Position numbers and translations under genes: made by a program. This document shows positions 6,409 through 14,489 of a stretch of DNA of 39,154 nucleotides, piece after piece. The notes below the pieces were generated by a model. It saw only the letters and a list, made by a program, of their open reading frames with translations, searched no databases and was not told where the DNA came from. The stretch is from Sediminibacterium sp. GTDB lineage: Bacteria > Bacteroidota > Bacteroidia > Chitinophagales > Chitinophagaceae. Position 1 is the first letter of the stretch; each line of letters opens with the position of its first letter. The stretch spans positions 1 through 39,154 of the forward strand of contig JAQTZD010000017.1 of assembly GCA_028687975.1 (NCBI GenBank), written 5' to 3'.

Positions 6409-9400
6409 ATGGGAAAAACATTTCCTTTTAGAGAGTCATGTAATGCCTTTCAAAAGAAAATAATCAGAGCTATGAAAATTTCAGTCTTTTTAATGCTTAT
6501 TGCTCTACAACTTTCAGCAAAAAACTTCGCTCAGGAAAGACTCACCATCAACGCCTCCAAAAGCTCTCTTTTCAAAGTTTTTCAATGCATTGAAAAACAA
6601 TCCAGTTTTCGTTTTTTCTACAGCAATGATGTAGTTCCGGCTGGAAAGGAAGTTGGTATTGTGGTGAAAGATGCTACCATTGAGGAAGTAATGGTTAAAA
6701 TACTGGAGGGCTTGCCTGTAAAATGGAAGATTATTGATAATACTAATATCATTATTTCCAACCCTTCTTCCGTTGACGGAGCTGCGAGGGTGGCTTATGC
6801 TGATACAGTAATCAACGGAACGATCACTGCTGCGGAGGATGGAAGCCTGCTCAAGGGAGTATCCGTGAATGTAAAAGGAACCGGAATCAATACGGTAACA
6901 GATGAGAATGGCCGGTTCAGTATTAAAGTGCCCAATCTCAAAGGTACATTGGTATTCAGCTTTGTGGGATACATGAACAAAGAACAAAGCATTACCGGTA
7001 AACTGCAGCTCAATATTGAGATGAAGCAAAATACCAAGGCGCTCGATGATGTGGTAGTGGTAGGTTACGGAAAACAAAAAAGAAGAGAAGTAACCGGATC
7101 TATTGCCAGTATCTCCGAATCTCAGATTAAAGAAATTGCCGTTACCAGTTTTGAAAATGCTATTCAGGGTCGGGTTGCCGGGGTAGACATTTCTGTACCT
7201 TCCGGTGAACCAGGTGCTGCACCTGTAATCAGAATCCGGGGTTCCGGATCTATTTCTGCCGGTAATGATCCACTCTATGTAATTGATGGTTTGCCTATAT
7301 CGAGCAATACCAATCTGCAACAAAATATTGGTCAGCGTACCGAAGCGTATGCTGTACCAAAAATCAACCCTTTCACTACCATTAACCCCAATGATATTCA
7401 ATCTATAGAAGTATTGAAAGACGCTTCTGCTGCCGGTATCTATGGATCCAGGGGCTCCAATGGTGTAATCATGGTTACCACCAAGAAGGGTGTTAAAAAC
7501 AGAAAGCAGGTTTCCTTTAATGCTTATACTGGTTTTCAGGAAGCGACCAATCTGCCCAAACTGATGAATGCTGCGGAATTGATTGCGTATACAAAAGAAT
7601 CCAGGAACAACAACTATCTGCAAACCCATAACCCAACGAGTTCTACCAGCCCTAATTACAATCCCTTGTACGATCCGAATACCAATGCAGGAAGACCCAA
7701 TCCGGATCCCCTGTTTTTCCGGATCCCCGACAAGTATATTAACTGGGATGGCACAGATACCAAGTGGCTGGATCTCACTTTATCGAGAGGAATGATTTCT
7801 AACTACAATGTATCTGTAAGTGGTGGAAAGGATAATATTACCTACTATACATCAGGCGGATATTATACTGAAAAAGGAACCATCGAAGGGTCCAAATTCG
7901 ACAGGTACACTTTCAGAACAACTGTAATTGATGATATCTCTAAAAAATTACAGGTTGGATCCAGTTTAAATATTGCGTTTACCAACAATAACCGTTTACC
8001 GGCCAATGGTCCTTACGCTGCAAATCCTCCTGGTATCATCTATGCTGCTTTGGTGCATTCACCAGTGATCAAGCCATACAATGCAGACGGAACGCCCAAT
8101 CAGTTAGACAACCAGTCTTTCCTGGGTGGTGCAACTACAACTGCAGATAACCCACTTGCCATTATGCAGGCGGTAAAAGAAAACATCAAGAATTTCAGGA
8201 TGTTTGGTAATGCCTATCTGAAATACAATATCCTCGATAACCTGAGTTTCAAATCTTATCTTGGTATTGATCTGGATAACTATCAGCAATCTTATTATAA
8301 GGGTGTTACACTGCTTTACCGTGGTGCAACAAGACCCGATCCGTTTGCACAGGCCAGCGCCTCTCAGGGTGTAAACTGGTTGTGGGAAAACACACTGGAT
8401 TACTCCAGGAAGTTCGGAGAGAATCATTCCTTAACTGTTTTGGCCGGATACACTGCACAAAAGCAGTCTGATGAGCTGAGACTGATTCAGGCCAACAGCT
8501 TCCCCGATGATCAGGTACAAACAATCGGCGGTGGTATTGTAACAGGCGGAACCAGTGTAAAAGAACAGTGGTCGCTCGTTTCTTCTCTGGCAAGAGTAAA
8601 CTATAGCTATAAAGACCGTTATCTTTTGTCTGGTACATTCCGTTCTGACCGTTCTTCCAGATTTGGTGCGAACAATCAGACTGGTGTATTCCCTTCCGTG
8701 TCTGTGGGTTGGAGAATAGATGACGAAGCTTTCATGCGAAAAGTAGATTTTGTAAATGAGCTGAAGGTAAGAGCCAGCTATGGTTTAACAGGAAACTTCC
8801 AGATTCCCAACTACGGATCCATTGGTTTGCTGAGCGCCAGTAACTATGTACTGAACGGAACTATTGTAAGTGGTATAGGAAGATCTACGTTGAGCAACAA
8901 TCAGTTGAGCTGGGAGTCTAAAAAACAATTGGATATTGGTTTGGACTTCGGATTGTTCAATGACCGTATTTATGGTGCTATCGACTATTATCGCAGTGTA
9001 ACTTCAGATCTCTTGCTGAACGTAACGATTCCTTCTTCGTCCGGTTTTGCTACTGCACTAACCAATATTGGTGAAGTAGAGAACAAGGGTTTTGAATTCA
9101 CTCTCTCTACTAAAAATATGGTGGGTGATTTTCAATGGTCTACCGACCTGAACTTCAGTACCAATAAAAACAAAGTATTGAAACTCGGACCAAAGGGTGA
9201 TCCAATCTTAAGTGTTGGTAGCGCCGGCGATATCAGACATATTACCCGTATCGGTGATCCTGTTGGTAGTTACTACGGATACCAGGTAGTAGGAATTTAT
9301 CAGTCACAGGCAGATATTGCTGCCGCACCTGTAGACAAGCTGGTAGGTTCGGGTGGTGCCCGTCCGGGCGACCTGCAGTTTAAAGATGTAAATGGCGATG

Positions 9401-9945
9401 GTCAGATTACCACTGCAGACAGAACCACACTCGGAAGCTATATGCCGGCTTATACTTATGGTATTACCAATAAGTTCCGTTACAAAAACTTTGATTTAAC
9501 CGTGTTTTTCCAGGGTGTAGAAGGAAGAGAAGTACTGAATCTGACTCAGCGTCACCTGCTGAATGGAGAAGCAAACTTCAACTCTTATGCTGCGTATAAC
9601 GACAGATGGGTTTCTCCGACTCAGCCTGGTAATGGGATTATTCCACGTGCAGACAGAAACTCTGCCCTGCATGGTAACAACTTCAGGCCATCTTCCTTCC
9701 AGGTAGAAGACGGATCTTATATCAGACTCAGGAATTTAACGTTAGGATATGAATTTTCGATGCCTAAGGTTTCTAAGAAAGTACGTGTGTATTTATCCGG
9801 AACCAATTTGTTTATCTGGACCAAGTACCTTGGATTCAACCCCGAAGTGCAACAGCAGTCCAGCAACAGTTTGGTACCCGGTGAAGATTACGGTGCTTAT
9901 CCAATCTCAAGAACATTCATGCTTGGGTTTAACGTAACCTTTTAA
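6409..9945 (+). CDS. SusC/RagA-family TonB-dependent transporter with STN signalling domain
   Basis: A 1178-residue outer-membrane transporter. From the ATG at 6409: signal peptide at about 22-42 (MKISVFLMLIALQLSAKNFAQ region), STN (secretin/TonB short N-terminal) domain at about 44-116, carboxypeptidase-regulatory-like beta-sandwich at about 135-203 (INGTITAAEDGSLLKGVSV onward), plug from about 213 (VVVVGYGKQKRREVTGSI, later VIDGLPIS and YGSRGSNGVIMVTTKKG), then a 22-strand barrel ending in an aromatic C-terminus (MLGFNVTF). The STN domain is what links it to FecR and the sigma factor. It should import an oligosaccharide captured with the SusD protein encoded 22 bases downstream. An in-frame TTG at 6373 is an alternative start but lies in the leader hairpin. 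Confidence 0.95.
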   Translation: MGKTFPFRESCNAFQKKIIRAMKISVFLMLIALQLSAKNFAQERLTINASKSSLFKVFQCIEKQSSFRFFYSNDVVPAGKEVGIVVKDATIEEVMVKILEGLPVKWKIIDNTNIIISNPSSVDGAARVAYADTVINGTITAAEDGSLLKGVSVNVKGTGINTVTDENGRFSIKVPNLKGTLVFSFVGYMNKEQSITGKLQLNIEMKQNTKALDDVVVVGYGKQKRREVTGSIASISESQIKEIAVTSFENAIQGRVAGVDISVPSGEPGAAPVIRIRGSGSISAGNDPLYVIDGLPISSNTNLQQNIGQRTEAYAVPKINPFTTINPNDIQSIEVLKDASAAGIYGSRGSNGVIMVTTKKGVKNRKQVSFNAYTGFQEATNLPKLMNAAELIAYTKESRNNNYLQTHNPTSSTSPNYNPLYDPNTNAGRPNPDPLFFRIPDKYINWDGTDTKWLDLTLSRGMISNYNVSVSGGKDNITYYTSGGYYTEKGTIEGSKFDRYTFRTTVIDDISKKLQVGSSLNIAFTNNNRLPANGPYAANPPGIIYAALVHSPVIKPYNADGTPNQLDNQSFLGGATTTADNPLAIMQAVKENIKNFRMFGNAYLKYNILDNLSFKSYLGIDLDNYQQSYYKGVTLLYRGATRPDPFAQASASQGVNWLWENTLDYSRKFGENHSLTVLAGYTAQKQSDELRLIQANSFPDDQVQTIGGGIVTGGTSVKEQWSLVSSLARVNYSYKDRYLLSGTFRSDRSSRFGANNQTGVFPSVSVGWRIDDEAFMRKVDFVNELKVRASYGLTGNFQIPNYGSIGLLSASNYVLNGTIVSGIGRSTLSNNQLSWESKKQLDIGLDFGLFNDRIYGAIDYYRSVTSDLLLNVTIPSSSGFATALTNIGEVENKGFEFTLSTKNMVGDFQWSTDLNFSTNKNKVLKLGPKGDPILSVGSAGDIRHITRIGDPVGSYYGYQVVGIYQSQADIAAAPVDKLVGSGGARPGDLQFKDVNGDGQITTADRTTLGSYMPAYTYGITNKFRYKNFDLTVFFQGVEGREVLNLTQRHLLNGEANFNSYAAYNDRWVSPTQPGNGIIPRADRNSALHGNNFRPSSFQVEDGSYIRLRNLTLGYEFSMPKVSKKVRVYLSGTNLFIWTKYLGFNPEVQQQSSNSLVPGEDYGAYPISRTFMLGFNVTF

Positions 9946-9967
9946 TTCAACATTCAACTAGCGTATT

Positions 9968-11362
9968 ATGAAAAAAATATTATTATACAGTACAATAGGA
10001 CTGATGCTGGTTTCCTGTAAGAAAAGTTTTACGGAACTGGCTCCGATATCTCAGAGAAGTGTACAAACTTCTTATAAAACACAGGCAGACTTTACCGTAG
10101 CCGTAAGCGGCGCTTATGATGCGCTTCAGCTCAACGGAACCTACGGACGAATTTTTCTGCTGATGAATGAAATGCGTTCCGACAATGTGGCTAACGGCGC
10201 CGGAGCTTCTGGCGTGGCGTCTACCCTGGAAGACATCGACAGACATCGTGAAATAACCACCGCAACGGAAGTTTCAGGTTGCTGGACAGATTCATACAAG
10301 GGTATCGCCAGATGTAATATTATTCTCGACAGAATAGATGCAGCCTCTTTCCCGGATGCACTCAAGAAGCAGTTTAAGGGAGAAGCCCTGTTTATTCGGT
10401 CTCTCCTGTATTACAACCTGGCAGTTTTATTTGGAAATATTCCATTGCAACTGAACGATGTAAACTCTCCTTCTGAAATCACCGTTAATCAGGTGGGTGC
10501 ATCCAAGGTGTACGAACAGATCATCGCAGACATAACACTGGCAGAAACCCTGCTTCCGGCTAAATACACCGGTGTAGATCTGGGTCGTGTTACGAGTGGC
10601 GCTGCAAATGCTTTACTGGGTAAAGTATATCTGACTGCAGGTAATAAAACAGCTGCTGCAACTGCGCTGCGTAAAGTAATCAGTTCCAACAACTATTCAT
10701 TGGTTTCAGATTACGCCAGATTGTGGGGCGGTGCCAATGAAAACGGACCTGAATCCATTTTTGAAGTACAGTTTAAATCGGGTGGTCAGGGAGAAGGAAG
10801 TGGCTATTTCGAATATTTTGCTTCTATACTCGGAAGGTCTGGTGGCGCAGGTGGCGGAAACTCTCAGATGTCTATTACCAGTGATTTGGTAAGCGCCTAT
10901 GCTACCGGAGATCTCAGATATGCAAAGTCTATTTATCGAAATAACAGGTTGCCCGACACCAGTTATGTTACCAAATACATTACCACACAAACAACTGCGT
11001 TTGATGGAGAAAACAACTGGGTAGTGCTTCGTTATGCAGATGTGGTACTGATGCTTGCAGAAGCATTGGGAGAAACTGCAGAATCCTATACACTGATCAA
11101 TAGTGTAAGGAGCAGAGCGGGATTGGCACCAATTTCCTCCGCAACGCCGGGAACATTCCAGGAAAAATTACTGGCAGAAAGGCGCGTGGAGTTTGCATTT
11201 GAAAACCAAAGATGGCAGGATCTCCTTCGGTTTGGCATGGCTAAATCAGTCATGGCCAAGCACCTGAACATTCCGGAATCCAGCGTTCGCTTACTCTTCC
11301 CTATACCTCAAAAAGAAATTGATGTATCTGGCGGTAAAATAGTTCAGAATGCAGGATTCTAA
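9968..11362 (+). CDS. SusD/RagB-family surface glycan-binding lipoprotein
   Basis: A 464-residue outer-membrane lipoprotein, lipobox Cys17 (LMLVSC). The N-terminal half carries the SusD-type helical repeats (QTSYKTQADFTVAVSGAYDAL; a TPR-like region around residues 130-230, including GEALFIRSLLYYNLAVLFG). The C-terminal half has the usual signature AERRVEFAFENQRWQDLLRFG and a PIPQKEID close to the end. Slightly shorter than many SusD proteins. It forms the lid of the SusC transporter and decides which glycan is captured. Co-transcribed with susC and followed by the deacetylase gene. Confidence 0.94.
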   Translation: MKKILLYSTIGLMLVSCKKSFTELAPISQRSVQTSYKTQADFTVAVSGAYDALQLNGTYGRIFLLMNEMRSDNVANGAGASGVASTLEDIDRHREITTATEVSGCWTDSYKGIARCNIILDRIDAASFPDALKKQFKGEALFIRSLLYYNLAVLFGNIPLQLNDVNSPSEITVNQVGASKVYEQIIADITLAETLLPAKYTGVDLGRVTSGAANALLGKVYLTAGNKTAAATALRKVISSNNYSLVSDYARLWGGANENGPESIFEVQFKSGGQGEGSGYFEYFASILGRSGGAGGGNSQMSITSDLVSAYATGDLRYAKSIYRNNRLPDTSYVTKYITTQTTAFDGENNWVVLRYADVVLMLAEALGETAESYTLINSVRSRAGLAPISSATPGTFQEKLLAERRVEFAFENQRWQDLLRFGMAKSVMAKHLNIPESSVRLLFPIPQKEIDVSGGKIVQNAGF

Positions 11363-11406
11363 GTAATACCTGTTTGCTCCTTATTATTCATCCTTTAATA
11401 AAATTT

Positions 11407-12306
11407 ATGAAAAATTTTTTAACAGTATCCCTGTTGCTGCTTGTGTCTTTTTCCGTACAAGTGAAAGCGCAGGATAAAAAAGACAATAAAATCAGAGTAA
11501 TTGCCATTTTTGCCCATCCGGATGATGCGGATTCAAAAATGGGTGGAACTGCAGCATTACTGGCTAAAATGGGTGTGGCAGTGAAGTTTGTTTCACTTAC
11601 CAATGGAGATGCAGGCCACTATGCGGAAGGCGGTGGTGTGTTGGGTAAAAGAAGAAGAGAAGAGGCCCAGCGTGCAGCAAAAAAGTACGGCATTGATGAG
11701 TATACTGTGTTGAATAATCACGATGGTGAGTTGTTGCCCGATCTGAATGTTCGTATGCAGGTGATTCGTGAAATCCGCAACTGGAATGCAGATGTAGTTC
11801 TTGGTCTTCGCCCAAACGATTATCATCCTGACCACAGAAATGCCGGTAAAGTGGTAGAAGATGCCAGTTATATGGTGGCAGTTCCAAATGTGGCAGCAGA
11901 TGTTCCGGCTCTGAAAAAGAATCCTGTGTTCCTGTATATGCAGGATCATTTCAAGAGACCCAATCCATTTAGTCATGATATTGTTGTAGGTATTGATGAT
12001 GTACTCGATAAAAAGGTAGATGGCCTCAATGAGCATACTTCTCAGATGTATGAGTGGCTTCCATGGATCGGGAATGGCGGTGAAGTAGACAAATCTGTTC
12101 CTGCAGATCCTGCTGCAAGAAAAGAATGGTTGAAAAAGCGCTGGGTAGACAGAAAAATGAGCCCTGAACAAAGAGCCGGACTGGAGAAGTGGTATGGCAA
12201 AGAAAAAGCCGCCACCTTTAAATATGCAGAATCTTTCGAAATAACTGAATACGGAAGTCAGCCGTCAGAAGCCGAAATCCGCAGACTGTTCCCTGTTTTT
12301 AAATAA
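11407..12306 (+). CDS. Secreted PIG-L family N-acetyl-sugar deacetylase
   Basis: From the ATG at 11407 this is a 299-residue protein with a Sec signal peptide (about 1-22, ending VKAQ). It belongs to the PIG-L/LmbE zinc deacetylase superfamily. The metal-binding motif AHPDD is at 36-40 (His37, Asp40, with Asp39 as likely base) and the third ligand motif NDYHPDH at 137-143. GGTAALLAKMG and VSLTNGDAGH are family features. Such enzymes remove N-acetyl groups from amino-sugar substrates. Export plus location 44 bases after susD suggests it acts on an N-acetylated sugar of the imported glycan in the periplasm. The substrate is inferred. An upstream TTG (11374) would spoil the signal peptide. Confidence 0.88.
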   Translation: MKNFLTVSLLLLVSFSVQVKAQDKKDNKIRVIAIFAHPDDADSKMGGTAALLAKMGVAVKFVSLTNGDAGHYAEGGGVLGKRRREEAQRAAKKYGIDEYTVLNNHDGELLPDLNVRMQVIREIRNWNADVVLGLRPNDYHPDHRNAGKVVEDASYMVAVPNVAADVPALKKNPVFLYMQDHFKRPNPFSHDIVVGIDDVLDKKVDGLNEHTSQMYEWLPWIGNGGEVDKSVPADPAARKEWLKKRWVDRKMSPEQRAGLEKWYGKEKAATFKYAESFEITEYGSQPSEAEIRRLFPVFK

Positions 12307-12332
12307 TCAATGTCTTATCCCCAGTTGTAATT

Positions 12333-12368
12333 ATTCTGTTCCGGAACCACCCGGTTCCGGAACAGAAT
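12333..12368 (+). terminator. 16-bp perfect hairpin between deacetylase and MFS genes
   Basis: The arms at 12333-12348 and 12353-12368 are fully complementary over 16 bp (key core TTCCGGAACC / GGTTCCGGAA) with a 4-base loop ACCC. The sequence after it is TTCTTAAAAA, only a weak T-run, and the MFS start codon follows at 12379, ten bases on. It could be a leaky terminator, an RNA-processing barrier protecting the upstream sus transcript, or a structure affecting initiation of the MFS gene. The label terminator is provisional. Confidence 0.7.
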
Positions 12369-12378
12369 TTCTTAAAAA

Positions 12379-13629
12379 ATGTCTGTGAAAAAGAATTATA
12401 CACTGGTTATCCTGGTTGTCCTCACTTTTTTTGTTATCTCTTTCCTTACCAATATCATTGGTCCGCTGATTCCAGAGATCATCAAATCTTATGAGCTGAG
12501 TCTTACCATGGTTTCTTTTCTGCCCTTTGCTTTTTTTGTAGCATATGGGGTTATGTCTATTCCTGCAGGAATTTTAACAGAAAAGTATGGAGAAAAGAAA
12601 GTGATGCTTGGTGCATTTGTTGTTTCATTTGCCGGGGCGCTTTTATTTGCCGTATATCCCAACTACATCATGTCGATCCTTTCGCTCTTTTTGATAGGAG
12701 CGGGAATGGCCATGTTGCAGGTGGTGATCAATCCCTTATTAAGAACGGCAGGTGGAGAAGCTGATTTCTCCTTTTTTTCCATTCTTGCCCAGTTGTTTTT
12801 TGGGCTGGCCTCTTTTATCAGCCCGTTGGTATATTCTTACCTGGTATTAAATCTGAATAATCCGGCAAAGCAAAGTTATATATTAAAGCTGCTGTCCGGA
12901 TTGGTTCCGGAACAGCTTCCATGGGTTTCATTGTACTGGATTTTTGCTGTGATTGCTTTATTAATGGTAGGCATCATAATGCTGTTCAGGTTTCCTAAAG
13001 TAACACTGAACGACGACGAAAAGCCCGGTGCGCTTGCTACACATGTACAGTTGCTGAAAAACCCTACCGTAGTAATGTTCTTTTTTGGCATATTTTGTTA
13101 TGTTGGTTCAGAACAGGGAGTGGCAAACTGGATGTCTGAGTTCTTGTCTGTATACCACGGATATAATCCACAAACTACCGGAGCACAGATTATTGCCTGG
13201 TTTTGGGGTATGATGACAGCGGGTACATTTGTAGGATTGTTTTTGGTAAAGCTGTTCGATAGCAGATACATCATTATTGCATTTACAATGGCAGCAATTA
13301 TTTCTTTAACCGCTGCTTTATTTGGATCAGCAACAATAGCTCTATATGCTTTTCCGGCAATAGGATTTTTTATAGCCGTTATGTATCCGATTATTATTTC
13401 ACTTGGGCTTAATTCGGTAAAGGAGCATCATGGTTCTTTTTCGGGAATACTCATTACCGGAATATGTGGTGGCGCAGTAGTCCCTTTGATTATCGGATTT
13501 ATTGGTGATCATTTTCAACTGAAGACTGGTATGTTGTTCCTGTATGTCAGTTTTGGATATATTCTCAGTATTGGAATTTGGGCCAAGCCATTGATTTCTA
13601 ACCTTTCGGAAAAGAAAAGAAAAAAGTAA
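12379..13629 (+). CDS. MFS sugar transporter, FucP-like
   Basis: A 416-residue major facilitator with about 12 transmembrane helices and a short Lys/Arg-rich cytoplasmic tail. The first half (IPEIIKSYELSLTMVSFLPFAFFVAYGVMSIPAGILTEKYGEKK) has the inter-helix 2-3 motif of the fucose/glucose/galactose:H+ symporter (FucP) group. Later GAGMAMLQVVINPLLRTAGG also fits this group. It presumably moves a monosaccharide released in the periplasm into the cytoplasm. Its stop codon overlaps the start of the ROK gene by one base (TAATG), so transport and the next intracellular step are translationally coupled. Confidence 0.87.
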   Translation: MSVKKNYTLVILVVLTFFVISFLTNIIGPLIPEIIKSYELSLTMVSFLPFAFFVAYGVMSIPAGILTEKYGEKKVMLGAFVVSFAGALLFAVYPNYIMSILSLFLIGAGMAMLQVVINPLLRTAGGEADFSFFSILAQLFFGLASFISPLVYSYLVLNLNNPAKQSYILKLLSGLVPEQLPWVSLYWIFAVIALLMVGIIMLFRFPKVTLNDDEKPGALATHVQLLKNPTVVMFFFGIFCYVGSEQGVANWMSEFLSVYHGYNPQTTGAQIIAWFWGMMTAGTFVGLFLVKLFDSRYIIIAFTMAAIISLTAALFGSATIALYAFPAIGFFIAVMYPIIISLGLNSVKEHHGSFSGILITGICGGAVVPLIIGFIGDHFQLKTGMLFLYVSFGYILSIGIWAKPLISNLSEKKRKK

Positions 13630-14486
13630 TGACCAAACACACGGTTTTAGGAATTGATATGGGCGCAACCAACATAAGAGTTGGTATTGTGCTGGATGGC
13701 CAGATGGTGGTTTGTCATACAGCAGAAGTACACCGTTTGGGAACGGACATGGACGTTGTGGAACAGATTTTTGGCCTGATCGATAAGCTGAAGATGTTTA
13801 AGTTCGAAGCCATTGGTGTTGGAGTGCCAAGCGTGGTGGATGAAGTTCAGGGTATTGTTTATGACGTGCAAAATCTTCCCTTCTGGAAAGAAGTCCATTT
13901 AAAACAACTGCTGGAATCTAAGTTTTCTGTACCCGTCTTTATAAATAATGATGCCAATTGTTTTGCACTGGGCGAAAAATATTTTGGTAAAGCAAAAGGG
14001 TACCAGCACATTGTTGCTGTTACCATCGGGTCCGGACTGGGAGCCGGATTAATTCTGAATGGCCGTTTATACAGCGGCAGAAACTGTGGGGCAGGTGAAG
14101 TTGGAATGTTGTCTTACAGAGATGGTGTGATAGAATATTCTTGTTCAGGACAATTTTTTCAGAGAAAACACCACCTCAATGGAAAAAATGTGTTTGATCT
14201 GGCCTTGGCCGGAGACCCCGGAGCGTTAAAAATATTTGATGAGTTCGGAACACATATGGCCAAGGCAATAGAAAATATTATCTACGCCTATGATCCGGAA
14301 ATGATTGTTTTTGGCGGCTCATTGAAAGAAGCTTACCCGTTTTTTCAGGTTTCCATGCACGCGGTACTGCAATCTTTTCCCTACAAACACTCCCTTAAAA
14401 ACATAAAAATTGAAATTTCGGATACTGAAAATATTGCTGTTTTAGGTGCTGCTGCACTCGCAATATCCTCCATTATTAAATATTAG
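13629..14486 (+). CDS. ROK-family sugar kinase-like protein without the usual zinc site
   Basis: A 285-residue cytoplasmic ROK (repressor/ORF/kinase) protein with no DNA-binding N-terminal domain, so kinase rather than repressor by architecture. The ATP phosphate loop is DMGATN (10-15), the catalytic-base motif NNDAN (106-110, Asp108) is intact, and VTIGSGLGAGLILNGRLYSG (132-150 region) is typical. However, the normal GEIGH...CxCGxxGC zinc/substrate segment is replaced: GEVGM (156-160) lacks the histidine, and only Cys172 remains of the cysteine triad. Glu157 is kept. Translationally coupled to the sugar transporter. The substrate is unknown and may differ from glucose or N-acetylglucosamine. 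A Bacteroidota subfamily with this loss probably exists, from memory. Confidence 0.85.
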   Translation: MTKHTVLGIDMGATNIRVGIVLDGQMVVCHTAEVHRLGTDMDVVEQIFGLIDKLKMFKFEAIGVGVPSVVDEVQGIVYDVQNLPFWKEVHLKQLLESKFSVPVFINNDANCFALGEKYFGKAKGYQHIVAVTIGSGLGAGLILNGRLYSGRNCGAGEVGMLSYRDGVIEYSCSGQFFQRKHHLNGKNVFDLALAGDPGALKIFDEFGTHMAKAIENIIYAYDPEMIVFGGSLKEAYPFFQVSMHAVLQSFPYKHSLKNIKIEISDTENIAVLGAAALAISSIIKY

Positions 14487-14489
14487 TAT

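Noticed and set aside
6514-7629. 371-residue leftward ORF
   Set aside because: It is a long antisense shadow of susC, whose sense frame shows STN, regulatory-like and plug domains; the antisense product has no family-like motifs.
11593-12171. 192-residue leftward ORF
   Set aside because: Antisense to the PIG-L deacetylase gene, which has intact metal motifs.
13629-14486. ROK protein as a NagC/XylR-type repressor
   Set aside because: There is no N-terminal winged helix; the protein starts directly with the ATP-binding DMGATN motif.
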